Positions 1 through 8,663 of a DNA stretch of 64,000 nt are shown here, piece after piece. The first letter of the stretch is position 1. Every line of letters starts with the position of its first letter. Source of the DNA: Paracnuella aquatica (GTDB lineage: Bacteria; Bacteroidota; Bacteroidia; Chitinophagales; Chitinophagaceae); the NCBI RefSeq assembly GCF_003332885.2, contig NZ_QOWJ01000005.1:204485-268484 (forward strand), read 5' to 3'. The notes below the pieces were generated by a model. The model saw only the letters and a list, made by a program, of their open reading frames with translations, searched no databases and was not told where the DNA came from. Position numbers and translations under genes: made by a program.

Positions 1-776
1 AAATGATCGCGTTGGCGGCAGCCCTCCATACTCACCTGCAGCTTGCCAAATTTATCGGTGCTTAAAATGTCCACACCGGAGAGGTAAAATATAAAGTCGG
101 GTCTAACGGTGTCGAGTAGCCGCGGCAGGTGTTGACGCAACAGTTGCAGGTATGCGGCATCGTCAATGCCATCGGGCAGTTCTACATCCAGGTCGCTCTT
201 TTCTTTTCGAAAAGGATAGTTGTTTTTTCCGTGCATGCTGAACGTGAACACCCTTGGCTCGCCGGTAAAAATGCTGGCGGTACCGTTGCCCTGGTGCACA
301 TCCAGGTCGATGATCAGTATTTGTTTTGCAAGATTTCTTTGCAACAAATAATTGGCTGCTACGCCAAAATCATTGAGCATGCAAAACCCTTCGCCGCGGT
401 CAGCAAATGCATGGTGCGTGCCACCGGCAACATTGAGCGCCACGCCATTTTCCATGGCGTAATAGCAACAATCAATGGTGCCTTGTGCAATGATGAATTC
501 GCGTTGTGTGAGTTGCGGCGATTGCGGGAAACCAATATGCCGCTGTTCGCGGGCCGAAAGCATTTGATGATGCAATTTGGTAACGTAATCTGCAGTATGC
601 GTCCACAACACTACTTCATCGGGGCAGGGTTTGGAGCTAAATAAATTGGCCGCTGTAATGCTGCCTTCATACTCCAGTTGCGCCGGTATCAACTCGTATT
701 TCAGCATCGGAAAGCGGTGGCCTTCCGGCAGCGGATGCGCATAAATAGGATCGAAGGCGATGTGCAGTTTTTTCAT
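1..776 (-). CDS. Histone deacetylase superfamily hydrolase (C-terminus cut by window edge)
   Basis: About 258 codons are visible; the 3' end lies outside the window. The translation begins MKKLHIAFDPIYAHPLPEGH and carries the zinc-hydrolase signatures of the arginase/HDAC fold: GGTHHAF near residue 118-124 (paired catalytic histidines) and DLDVHQGNGT near 155-164 (zinc-binding Asp and His). Known bacterial members deacetylate acetylpolyamines or acyl-lysine; which substrate applies here cannot be read from the sequence. The start codon at 774-776 overlaps the stop of pdeM in an ATGA arrangement, so the two are probably co-transcribed and translationally coupled. The family is certain, the substrate is not. 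Confidence 0.9.
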   Translation of the reverse strand, partial: MKKLHIAFDPIYAHPLPEGHRFPMLKYELIPAQLEYEGSITAANLFSSKPCPDEVVLWTHTADYVTKLHHQMLSAREQRHIGFPQSPQLTQREFIIAQGTIDCCYYAMENGVALNVAGGTHHAFADRGEGFCMLNDFGVAANYLLQRNLAKQILIIDLDVHQGNGTASIFTGEPRVFTFSMHGKNNYPFRKEKSDLDVELPDGIDDAAYLQLLRQHLPRLLDTVRPDFIFYLSGVDILSTDKFGKLQVSMEGCRQRDH

Positions 777-1423
777 GAAAGCGGAACCACGGTGTTTTCG
801 GCAATGGCAAAAACCTGGTCGCCCTTTTTGGGATGCACCAGGGCCAGGCCGGTAAACTTACTAAACGCCGGTAGTATGCAATGGGTTGGCGTAAAATAAA
901 AACAAGGCAATTTAATGCTTTGCCTGCCGGCGCCGTTGAATGCAATACCCGGATGTATGTGACCACAAAAAGTAAAGCCCTGTGCGGTGTTGCTGCACCA
1001 TTCATGCGCAAACGAAATGGGCCCTATCTCCATTGCCTCCGGCCACAATTGGATCTCGGCTTCGACGTACCACTGGTCTTGCAAAATATCGTGGTTGCCG
1101 CGAACGAGGTGAAACTGCAGGTGCGGAAAATCAAGCCGCCAGCGCCGGAACCAATCCAGTTCTAGATTTTTGCGGCTGTGAAAAAGATCGCCAACGGCAA
1201 TAACCTGTTGCGGCGAAAAATATTGCAGCAGGGAAACAAAACGCTGCAGGTCCTCTTTATATACCTGCTGCGGCACGGCAATACCAGCCTTTCGAAAATG
1301 GCCTGTTTTACCAAAATGCAGGTCGGAAAGAATGAGCGCTTTTTGCTCTTCCCAAAAAATGGCGCGGTGGCCGTGCAGCCAAAATGTTTGTCCTAAAATA
1401 TGGTGAGCCAGCGGTGCCTGCAT
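773..1423 (-). CDS. pdeM: Ligase-associated DNA damage response phosphoesterase PdeM
   Basis: A 216-residue calcineurin-like metallophosphoesterase with the complete metal-binding set: D34-x-H36 in SDLHFGK, GD79LFH82, GN110HD and GHIH (155-157). Its length and the WLHGHRAIFWEE start match the ligase-associated family (TIGR04123), which in many bacteria sits beside an ATP-dependent DNA ligase, a DEXH helicase and a beta-lactamase-fold exonuclease. Those three partners occur here at 20-27 kb, so this copy is detached from its usual cluster. Its stop overlaps the start of the downstream deacetylase-like gene. The biochemical substrate in vivo is not established by sequence. Confidence 0.9.
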   Translation of the reverse strand: MQAPLAHHILGQTFWLHGHRAIFWEEQKALILSDLHFGKTGHFRKAGIAVPQQVYKEDLQRFVSLLQYFSPQQVIAVGDLFHSRKNLELDWFRRWRLDFPHLQFHLVRGNHDILQDQWYVEAEIQLWPEAMEIGPISFAHEWCSNTAQGFTFCGHIHPGIAFNGAGRQSIKLPCFYFTPTHCILPAFSKFTGLALVHPKKGDQVFAIAENTVVPLS

Positions 1424-1611
1424 TTGCTGCGCAAAGGTAGGTGCCGCGCCGCTTTGGCGGTGGTTGTGTATCGTTAAAAAGTTGCATGTTTTACGATGGC
1501 GTCAACTAGCTTTTATTGTTTGGGAAATGGTTGCTTTTAGTGTCAGTCATTTCATTCAGGCCAGTTGCCGTATTTTGCAGCCTTTATTTCTTTTGCCCTA
1601 AAAAGTATTTT

Positions 1612-2595
1612 ATGAGCAGTCAGCCGCGGAAGCATTACCTCGTTACCGGCGGCGCCGGTTTTATTGGTTCGCATGTATGTGCTGCACTGCTGCGCCAGCC
1701 CGGTGTGCGGGTGTCCTGCCTCGATAGTTTTGAACCTTTTTACCGCCGCGAAATAAAAGACCTGAACCTGGCACCGCTGCTGCGCAACGAGGCATTTCAA
1801 CTACTGGAACTCAACCTCGATACATTAACAGTAGATCAACTGCAGGCTGCCCTGCCCGATCCGGTGCATACCATTATACACCTGGCGGCCCGTGCCGGTG
1901 TACGCCCCAGTATTCTGAACCCGCTATCGTACCAGCAAACCAACGTCATTGGCACACAGGTGTTGCTTGATTTTGCTGTAAAAACTGGCGTGCAAAAATT
2001 TGTGTTTGCCTCATCCAGCAGTGTATATGGCGTAAATGGCAACCTGCCCTGGAACGAAGAAGAGCGGCTGCAGCCCATTTCGCCCTATGCCATGACCAAA
2101 CTGGCAGGCGAGGGGTTGGGGCATGTGTACAGTCATTTATATAAACTGCCGTTTATTGCCTTACGCTTTTTTACCGTGTATGGTCCTGGCCAACGTCCCG
2201 ATCTGGCGATTCATAAATTTACCAAAGCCATCATCAACGGCGAGCCCATACCGGTGTTTGGCGATGGCAGCACCAGCCGCGATTATACGTTTATAGACGA
2301 TATTGTCAGCGGTATATTAGGTGCTGTTGACTATGAAGGCAGCCTGTATGAAATAGTGAACCTGGGCAACCACCAAACTGTGTCGCTGCAGGGGTTGATT
2401 GATGCGCTGGAAGAAGTGATTGGTAAAAAAGCCATCATCAACCGCCAGCCCGAACAGCCCGGCGATGTGCCCCATACTTATGCCGATGTGGCCAAGGCGC
2501 AACGCTTGTTTGGCTACAATGCCGGCACAGATTTAAGAGAAGGCTTGCGCAAATTTTACGACTGGTTTTTAGCCAATAAAAATGTATTGAACTAA
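1612..2595 (+). CDS. NAD-dependent nucleotide-sugar epimerase (SDR family)
   Basis: A 327-residue extended short-chain dehydrogenase. The Rossmann NAD-binding motif GGAGFIGSH lies at 13-21, the catalytic YAMTK gives Y159-xxx-K163, and RFFTVYGPGQRPDLA followed by RDYTFIDD is typical of UDP-glucuronate or UDP-glucose 4-epimerases. It probably supplies an epimerised UDP-sugar for surface polysaccharide or glycolipid, consistent with the glycosyltransferase on its far side. The open frame extends upstream to 1516, but ATG 1612 directly precedes the conserved N-terminus and gives the normal family length. It converges on the glycosyltransferase across a shared bidirectional terminator. Confidence 0.85.
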   Translation: MSSQPRKHYLVTGGAGFIGSHVCAALLRQPGVRVSCLDSFEPFYRREIKDLNLAPLLRNEAFQLLELNLDTLTVDQLQAALPDPVHTIIHLAARAGVRPSILNPLSYQQTNVIGTQVLLDFAVKTGVQKFVFASSSSVYGVNGNLPWNEEERLQPISPYAMTKLAGEGLGHVYSHLYKLPFIALRFFTVYGPGQRPDLAIHKFTKAIINGEPIPVFGDGSTSRDYTFIDDIVSGILGAVDYEGSLYEIVNLGNHQTVSLQGLIDALEEVIGKKAIINRQPEQPGDVPHTYADVAKAQRLFGYNAGTDLREGLRKFYDWFLANKNVLN

Positions 2596-2597
2596 AT

Positions 2598-2629
2598 AAA
2601 AAAAGGAGCAAATAATTTGCTCCTTTTTT
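2598..2629. terminator. Bidirectional rho-independent terminator
   Basis: The stem GGAGCAAAT / ATTTGCTCC is flanked by an A-run on the left and a T-run on the right, so it can end transcription of both the epimerase (+) and the convergent glycosyltransferase (-). Confidence 0.85.
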
Positions 2630-2647
2630 GTTTGGTATCAATATCGG

Positions 2648-3613
2648 TTACACCGTTATTTCCAGTTCTTGTTTTACGGCTTCCCGCTTGTGTACTTTGC
2701 GAACGTTGTAGGTTTTCTTGTTCTGCGATTCGTAATAAGTTCGTACCGAGATCTCCGACAAAATACCGATCGTGATTAGCTGAATGCCGCCCAGTAAAAA
2801 GATCAATCCAAGGATCATCAGCGGTTTGCCCCAAATATCTTCGCCCAGAATTTTCAGCACCAGCAGGTACATGTTGATGAGCACACCCAAACCAAAGGCA
2901 ACAAAGCCCATGGTGCCAAACAGGTGAATCGGTTTTTGCATGTATTTGCGGAAAAACACCATCAACACCAAGTCAGAGAGTACCTTAAAAGTGCGGTTGA
3001 TGCCGTATTTGCTTTTACCAAAACGGCGGGCATGGTGCTTTACATCAACCTGTGTAATGCGGGCTCCCTGCAGCTTGGCCAGTACCGGTATAAAACGGTG
3101 CAGCTCGCCATACAGGCCCAGGTCTTCGGCAATTTCGCGGCGGAATATTTTGAGCGTGCAGCCATAATCGCGGATGTACACGCCGGTCATGCGGCGGATG
3201 AGGGCATTGGCAATCTTGCTCGGAATTTTGCGTAGCACCATACCATCCTGGCGATTTTTACGGTTGCCGGCCACTACGTCCCAGTCTTCATCTTTTAGTT
3301 TTTCCAGCATCGACGGAATGTCGGAAGGATCGTTTTGCAAGTCACCATCGATCATGGCAATATATTGACCTTTTGCATGGTCAATACCTGCCGACATAGC
3401 CGTGCTTTGCCCATAATTGCCGCGCAGTTCCACCAGCACGGTGCGGTCGTCGGCATATTCCAAAATGCGTTGGCGGGTGGCATCAGTGGAGCCATCATCT
3501 ACCAGTATGACTTCGTATTCCAGCCCGGATAAGGCGGCCCTTACAGCTTCGAGTAATGGTTTTATATTGTCTTCCTCGTTCATCACGGGAATAACCAGCG
3601 ACAATTCTATCAT
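2648..3613 (-). CDS. Family 2 glycosyltransferase, polyprenyl-phosphate sugar transferase type
   Basis: 321 residues. The N-terminal GT-A domain begins LSLVIPVMNEEDNI and contains VDDGSTD (nucleotide binding) and MIDGDLQNDP (the DxD-type metal site). Two hydrophobic segments around 230-290 anchor the C-terminus in the membrane. The layout matches DPM1/GtrB/ArnC-like enzymes, which move a sugar from a nucleotide carrier to undecaprenyl phosphate on the inner face of the cytoplasmic membrane. The sugar cannot be deduced. It is transcribed alone, convergent with the epimerase. Confidence 0.85.
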   Translation of the reverse strand: MIELSLVIPVMNEEDNIKPLLEAVRAALSGLEYEVILVDDGSTDATRQRILEYADDRTVLVELRGNYGQSTAMSAGIDHAKGQYIAMIDGDLQNDPSDIPSMLEKLKDEDWDVVAGNRKNRQDGMVLRKIPSKIANALIRRMTGVYIRDYGCTLKIFRREIAEDLGLYGELHRFIPVLAKLQGARITQVDVKHHARRFGKSKYGINRTFKVLSDLVLMVFFRKYMQKPIHLFGTMGFVAFGLGVLINMYLLVLKILGEDIWGKPLMILGLIFLLGGIQLITIGILSEISVRTYYESQNKKTYNVRKVHKREAVKQELEITV

Positions 3614-3679
3614 GGCCGCAAAAATAGTTTTTAGTTGGCAGTTTGCTATTTATATAGGTAAAACAGGAATGGCAGTAAT

Positions 3680-3707
3680 AAAAAAGGGGCGCCGTGAACG
3701 GTGCCCC
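3680..3707 (-). terminator. Rho-independent terminator after OmpA lipoprotein gene
   Basis: On the minus strand, GGGGCaCCG-loop-CGGcGCCCC is followed by six T residues, 22 bases past the stop of the gene ending at 3730. Confidence 0.75.
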
Positions 3708-3729
3708 AATGTGTATTGAGAGAGAAAAA

Positions 3730-4401
3730 TTAGCGACCTGCTTCGCGTTTGGCGTCTTCCACCATTTTCTGGTTGGCGGTGATCACAAACTCCACGCGGC
3801 GGTTCTGGCTGCGGTTGTCATCGCTGCTGTTGTCCACAACGGGGTCCGATTCGCCCATGCCTTTTGCCTTGAGGCGGTTGGCCGCAATACCCTTGCTTTG
3901 GATATAGCTGGTAGTGGCCTGTGCCCTGCGTTCGGAAAGTTGCTGGTTGTACGCATCGGTACCCTTGTCGTCGGTATGACCAATCACTTCGATATTGGTA
4001 TCGGGGTATTTATTTAAAACATTCACCAGCTTATCGAGGTTGGCCTTTGCCGATGCGCCTAATGCTGCCTCGTTAAAGCCAAACAGCACCTTTTCTTTAA
4101 AGTTGATGATGATGCCTTCACCTTCGCGGCGAACTTCGGCATCGCCCATTACCTGTTTCATTTCTTCGGCCTGCTTGTCCATGCGGCGGCCAATAACGCC
4201 ACCTGCCGTGCCACCTACCGCTGCGCCAATAATGGCGCCCATGGCTGTGTTGCCGGCTGCGCGGCCAATAACGCCGCCTACTACGGCGCCACCTGCGGCA
4301 CCAATGCCTACGCCTTTTTGGGTTTTGTTCATCGAACTACAGCCGGTGGCTAAAGTTGCGCCCAGCGCCAGTGTCCATGCAAAAGTTTGAACTGTTCTCA
4401 T
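3730..4401 (-). CDS. Glycine-zipper OmpA-family outer-membrane lipoprotein
   Basis: 223 residues. A lipoprotein signal peptide ends at ATGC with lipidated C21. Residues about 30-75 are two Gly/Ala-rich glycine-zipper blocks (GIGAAGGAVVGG and GAAVGGTAGG). Residues about 105-215 form an OmpA C-terminal peptidoglycan-binding domain with VIGHTDDKGTD, LSERRA and NRRVEF. Proteins of this architecture (YiaD-like) link the outer membrane to peptidoglycan. The gene stands alone with its own terminator. Identity of the domains is clear; a specific physiological role is not. Confidence 0.9.
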   Translation of the reverse strand: MRTVQTFAWTLALGATLATGCSSMNKTQKGVGIGAAGGAVVGGVIGRAAGNTAMGAIIGAAVGGTAGGVIGRRMDKQAEEMKQVMGDAEVRREGEGIIINFKEKVLFGFNEAALGASAKANLDKLVNVLNKYPDTNIEVIGHTDDKGTDAYNQQLSERRAQATTSYIQSKGIAANRLKAKGMGESDPVVDNSSDDNRSQNRRVEFVITANQKMVEDAKREAGR

Positions 4402-4524
4402 AGTGTATCTATTTCAATACCCCTTTTCAAACACTATACCAATAGCTTTTTTTATCATGCTTTAAAGCGGGATTCCACACATTGTGGGGCGTTGTTGTGC
4501 AAGGGTGAAATGAGGCGCAATTCC

Positions 4525-5289
4525 TCAACGGGCCCGCACTTTGGTAGTTTTTTCCGCCTTGCCGCCCCGGCCCAGTTCCCAAACGGTTTCGCTGACAGGC
4601 GCTGCCAAAAAGGCGTTTTTCAATTCGGCAGAATCGGTAAACTGGAGTTGTTTAATGGTGCGGCTTTCAAACGAAACGGGGAAACTTTCAGTTTCAAAAG
4701 GCCAGGGCTGCAGCGATAGCTTGCCTTCGCCCACCTGCTGCAGGTTGTATTGGGCTTTGTCGGGGCCGCGGCTGATTTCAATGGTGCGGCCCTCGGGCTG
4801 CACTTTCCGCTGGCAAAGCAGCAGTGAAAATGCATCACACCATTCCATGAGGGCATAAATGCGTTCGAGTTCTTCCTTGTTCAGGCCCAATTCCTTGCGC
4901 CATTGTGCCTGCAGGGTCTTTTGCTCCGCTAAAAAATCCGCGGCCTTTTTATCCTCTTTTGCAAACTGGCCATACACAAACGTCATGTGCATGGAAATAA
5001 GCAGGGCGATGTACCGGCTTTTGGTGAGCGAAAGGGCATGCAGCTTTTGGCAGCGCTCCAGCTCAAAGCCTTTCATGGAAAAATTAAGCGGGCCACCTGC
5101 CTCAGTGAGGAGCAGCTCCTCTTCCAGTTCTACCAAAGCATCGTCGTGTTCAGCAATGGCCAGCAGGGTTTCGGTCCAGCGCTGCGGCCGCTGATCCTTT
5201 TTCCAGTGCTGCGCCACTTGGGCAGCCAGTACGCCGTGGGCCCGTTGCGTGATGATTTCCCAGCCGTCGGCGGTATAGTTTACAATCAT
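4525..5289 (-). CDS. DUF3891 family protein
   Basis: 254 residues, cytoplasmic, no signal peptide. It starts MIVNYTADGWEIITQRAHGV and carries the histidine and acidic motifs of the DUF3891 family: QRAHG, AQHW, and AEHDDALVELEE. The alternating His/Asp pattern is reminiscent of an HD-like metal site, but that is inference; no function is established for this family to my knowledge. It is a single gene with no clear operon partner. Confidence 0.8.
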   Translation of the reverse strand: MIVNYTADGWEIITQRAHGVLAAQVAQHWKKDQRPQRWTETLLAIAEHDDALVELEEELLLTEAGGPLNFSMKGFELERCQKLHALSLTKSRYIALLISMHMTFVYGQFAKEDKKAADFLAEQKTLQAQWRKELGLNKEELERIYALMEWCDAFSLLLCQRKVQPEGRTIEISRGPDKAQYNLQQVGEGKLSLQPWPFETESFPVSFESRTIKQLQFTDSAELKNAFLAAPVSETVWELGRGGKAEKTTKVRAR

Positions 5290-5791
5290 TTAGGAGCAAG
5301 GTTTAAGGAAGGGGAGGGTTAAAAAATCGGGCCTGATGGGGATTGGGGCTGATTTGATTTTTGGTGTATTGATCCGAGGCTGCAGTCTTTTTTTATCGAC
5401 GTAACTATTAAATCAATAACTGTTCGTAGCGAGGGTAATTCTCGGTTATCTCTTTTACTTTTTTGCTCCTGCAAAAAAGTAACAAAAAAGCAGGCCCGAG
5501 ATCAAATGGCAACCTGATCTCGGGATTACGCCTTGATTAAGCTGTGGTGTTACTGTGGTTAAGGACAGCAGAACATTGTTCAGCAATCAAAAACGATTTT
5601 GAATCTATCGGTTTATTCGAGTGATTAGTGAAGGTTGCGTTTTACTCAGCACTACCGTTTCATTCAAACAACCACAGTTTTTTAATACAAACCGCCGGTT
5701 GGGCAGAATCATCTTTATAAATCATACAAATCTCCGGTTCCGGTTATCTTTGCCCGACTCAAAACTCAGAACTCAAAACTTTCAACGCAAT
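5290..5791. other. 502-bp intergenic region with two hairpins, no gene
   Basis: No credible coding frame. It holds a perfect 10-bp hairpin ACTTTTTTGC / GCAAAAAAGT (5457-5466 and 5471-5480) and an inverted pair CCCGAGATCA / TGATCTCGGG (5495-5504 and 5515-5524). The bases just before aspS repeat the word AACTCAAAACT (about 5758-5780). These resemble the word-like intergenic repeats seen elsewhere in the window. Confidence 0.6.
5745..5752 (+). promoter_or_regulatory. Possible -7 promoter element for aspS
   Basis: TATCTTTG matches the Bacteroidetes -7 consensus TAnnTTTG, 39 bases upstream of the aspS ATG. No clear TTG lies at the expected -33 spacing, so this is tentative. Confidence 0.35.
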
Positions 5792-7630
5792 ATGTATCGT
5801 TCTCATACCTGTGGCGAATTGCGCCTGCACCATAGCGGCACTTCTGTAACCTTGGCCGGCTGGGTGCAAACGGTGCGCAAGTTTGGCGCCATTACTTTTG
5901 TGGACCTGCGCGACCGCTACGGCATTACCCAACTGCTTTTTGGCGAAGAACTGAACGCCCAACTGGATGAAACCCCGCTGGGCCGCGAGTTTGTGCTGCA
6001 GGCCACCGGAAAAGTAAGCGAACGCACCAGCAAGAACGGCAACATTCCCACCGGTGATATCGAGATATTGGTGGAGTCGTTCAAGATTTTGAATAAATCG
6101 GCTGTGCCGCCTTTTACCATACAGGACGATACCGATGGCGGCGACGACCTGCGCATGAAATACCGCTACCTCGACCTGCGCCGCAATGCGGTAAAACGCA
6201 ACCTGGAGCTGCGTTACGCCGTGAACCGCGCCACCCGAAATTACCTGCATGGTCAGGGTTTTATGGATATTGAAACGCCGTTTTTAATCAAAAGCACACC
6301 CGAAGGGGCCCGCGATTTTGTGGTACCCAGCCGCATGAACCCCGGCGAATTTTATGCGCTGCCGCAAAGCCCGCAAACCTTTAAGCAGCTCCTGATGGTG
6401 AGCGGTTACGACCGTTATTATCAAATTGTAAAATGCTTCCGCGACGAAGACCTGCGTGCCGACCGCCAGCCCGAGTTTACACAGATCGACTGCGAGATGG
6501 CCTTTGTGGAACAGGAAGACATTCTGAACATGTTTGAAGGTTTGATCAAACATATTTTCAAAGCGGTAAAAGGCATTGATTACACCGAAGTGGTGGAGCG
6601 CACCACTTGGGAAGAAGCCATGTGGCAATACGGCATCGACAAGCCCGATATCCGTTTTGGAATGAAGCTGGCCAACCTGAAAGTGCCCGGTCATACATTT
6701 TTGGACAAACAGGAAGCGCTGAAAGCTTCGCCTTTTGCCGGCGGTGCAACGGGCTTCGGTGTGTTTGATGGCGCAGAAACAGTGATTGCCATTGCCGTGC
6801 CCGGCGCAGCCGAATATACCCGCAAGCAAATAGACGAACTGACCGATTGGGTGAAGCGGCCGCAGATTGGCATGCAGGGTTTGGTGAACATTAAATACAA
6901 CGCAGACGGCTCGCTGAAAAGCAGCGTGGACAAGTTTTTTGGCGAAGCCCAACTAAAAGCAATTGCCGATTATGCCGGTGCACAACCGGGCGACCTGATC
7001 CTCATTTTGGCCGGCGCCGAGGAACGTACCCGTAAAGCCACATCGGAACTGCGGCTGGAGCTGGGCAAGCGCCTGGGCCTGCGCAAAGCGGATGAATTTA
7101 AACTGCTGTGGGTGCTCGATTTTCCCCTCTTTGAATACGATGAGGAAGGCAACCGTTGGGTAGCGCGGCACCATCCGTTTACCTCGCCCAAGCCTTCGCA
7201 GATCGACACCATGATTGGCAACGATCCACGCATTGAAAATGCGGCCGAATACCTGAAGCATCCTTATGCAGGCATTAAAGCAAATGCCTACGACATGGTG
7301 CTGAACGGAAACGAAATTGGCGGCGGATCGATCCGTATTTTCCAACGCGAATTGCAGGAAAAAATGTTTGCTGCACTGGGCATGAGCGAAGAAGAAGCGA
7401 TGCATAAATTTGGCTTCCTGCTCGGCGCATTTGAATACGGCGCACCACCACATGGCGGCATTGCATTCGGCTTCGACAGGCTGTGTTCTATTTTGGGTGG
7501 CAGCGAAAGCATCCGCGACTTTATTGCCTTCCCGAAAAACAACAGCGGCCGCGATGTTATGCTGGATGCACCGGCCACAATTGATGACAAACAATTGGAT
7601 GAATTGAGCATACAATTGAACCTTAAGTAG
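5792..7630 (+). CDS. aspS: Aspartyl-tRNA synthetase
   Basis: 612 residues, full length for bacterial AspRS. It has an N-terminal OB-fold anticodon-binding domain ([20 protein letters not shown]), class II motif 2 ([16 protein letters not shown]), a bacterial GAD insertion in the middle third, and motif 3 ([15 protein letters not shown]). It charges tRNA-Asp in the cytoplasm. The frame is open back to 5621, but the family N-terminus [10 protein letters not shown] follows the ATG at 5792, so that start is used. A terminator follows at 7684. Confidence 0.97.
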   Translation: MYRSHTCGELRLHHSGTSVTLAGWVQTVRKFGAITFVDLRDRYGITQLLFGEELNAQLDETPLGREFVLQATGKVSERTSKNGNIPTGDIEILVESFKILNKSAVPPFTIQDDTDGGDDLRMKYRYLDLRRNAVKRNLELRYAVNRATRNYLHGQGFMDIETPFLIKSTPEGARDFVVPSRMNPGEFYALPQSPQTFKQLLMVSGYDRYYQIVKCFRDEDLRADRQPEFTQIDCEMAFVEQEDILNMFEGLIKHIFKAVKGIDYTEVVERTTWEEAMWQYGIDKPDIRFGMKLANLKVPGHTFLDKQEALKASPFAGGATGFGVFDGAETVIAIAVPGAAEYTRKQIDELTDWVKRPQIGMQGLVNIKYNADGSLKSSVDKFFGEAQLKAIADYAGAQPGDLILILAGAEERTRKATSELRLELGKRLGLRKADEFKLLWVLDFPLFEYDEEGNRWVARHHPFTSPKPSQIDTMIGNDPRIENAAEYLKHPYAGIKANAYDMVLNGNEIGGGSIRIFQRELQEKMFAALGMSEEEAMHKFGFLLGAFEYGAPPHGGIAFGFDRLCSILGGSESIRDFIAFPKNNSGRDVMLDAPATIDDKQLDELSIQLNLK

Positions 7631-7683
7631 ACAGCTGTAACCCACTGCGGGCAAGGCTTTTTATCTTAAGATAACATTTGGTT

Positions 7684-7710
7684 AAGCACCCTTTAAAGGG
7701 TGCTTTTTTG
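7684..7710 (+). terminator. Rho-independent terminator downstream of aspS
   Basis: Perfect stem AGCACCCTTT / AAAGGGTGCT (7685-7704) followed by a run of T. Confidence 0.9.
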
Positions 7711-7748
7711 TTGTGTTTAGGCATGACAATTGACCTCTACGGGCATTC

Positions 7749-8609
7749 ATGAAAATCTTAATCTCCCTTATTTCTATAATGTCATTTTTTACCTCTTGCC
7801 AGCAGCAAGCCAATGAAGCGATTGTTGCTACGCCTCGCTTTTCCGAACCCGTAAAACAATTGAATGTATCCTATGGCCCCGACTCCTTACAACGCATGGA
7901 TGTGTACCTGCCTGCAGGTCGTTCGGCGTCTATTACTAAATCCATTGTGCTCTTGCACGGCGGTGGCTGGAACTCGGGTTCCAAATCGGACCTGGTAACG
8001 TACATCGATTCATTTAAACGCCGCCTGCCCGACTACGCTATTTTCAACCTCGATTATCGGCTCGTTTCGGGCAATCATATTTTTCCAACACAGGAGCAGG
8101 ATGTGCAACAGGCGTTTGAATTTATTGCAGCAAACAGTGCGGAATGGGGCATCAGTAAAAATGATGTAGCGGTGTTGGGTATTTCGGCAGGGGCGCACCT
8201 GGGCATGTTGCAGGCCTATAAATACAATGCGCCCATCAAGGTAAAAGCGGTGGTTGATTTTTTTGGTCCAACCGACCTTACTGAAATGTACCGCAAGCCC
8301 TGGCACAACATGATCCCGTTTTTGATGCAGGCATTAACGGCCACGACTCCCGATCAAAAACCGGAAGTGTACGAGCAGTCGAGCCCGGCCTATTTTGTAT
8401 CGCCGCAATCACCGCCCACACTCATCTTTCAGGGCAGCGCCGACCCGGTAGTGGCCAAAAGCCAGTCGCTTTTGCTGGAAGCGAAATTGAATGCGGCAAA
8501 TGTGCCCAACGAGTTGGTCGTTTACCCCAATGCTGGCCACGGTTGGTATGGCTCCACACTCACCGATTCGTTCGACCGCATTGAAGCGTTTTTGCAAAAA
8601 CATATGTGA
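7749..8609 (+). CDS. Alpha/beta-hydrolase lipoprotein (esterase-like)
   Basis: 286 residues. A short lipoprotein signal ends SFFTSC (C17), so the enzyme is exported and lipid-anchored. The alpha/beta-hydrolase core has an oxyanion motif HGGGW starting at H70, nucleophile elbow GIS146AG, acid D232 in GSADPVV and H264 in AGHGWYG, making a complete triad. This places it with BD-FAE/acetyl-xylan esterase-like carbohydrate or peptide esterases. Substrate is unknown. It is transcribed alone after aspS and ends 54 bases before rarA. Confidence 0.85.
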   Translation: MKILISLISIMSFFTSCQQQANEAIVATPRFSEPVKQLNVSYGPDSLQRMDVYLPAGRSASITKSIVLLHGGGWNSGSKSDLVTYIDSFKRRLPDYAIFNLDYRLVSGNHIFPTQEQDVQQAFEFIAANSAEWGISKNDVAVLGISAGAHLGMLQAYKYNAPIKVKAVVDFFGPTDLTEMYRKPWHNMIPFLMQALTATTPDQKPEVYEQSSPAYFVSPQSPPTLIFQGSADPVVAKSQSLLLEAKLNAANVPNELVVYPNAGHGWYGSTLTDSFDRIEAFLQKHM

Positions 8610-8663
8610 TAGTGACGGCGCCTGTTTTCATCAACAACCGGCTGCTGCCATTACCTTTAATGC

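Noticed and set aside
129-644. 171-codon plus-strand open frame
   Set aside because: It is the antisense shadow of the HDAC-like gene, whose catalytic motifs are on the minus strand.
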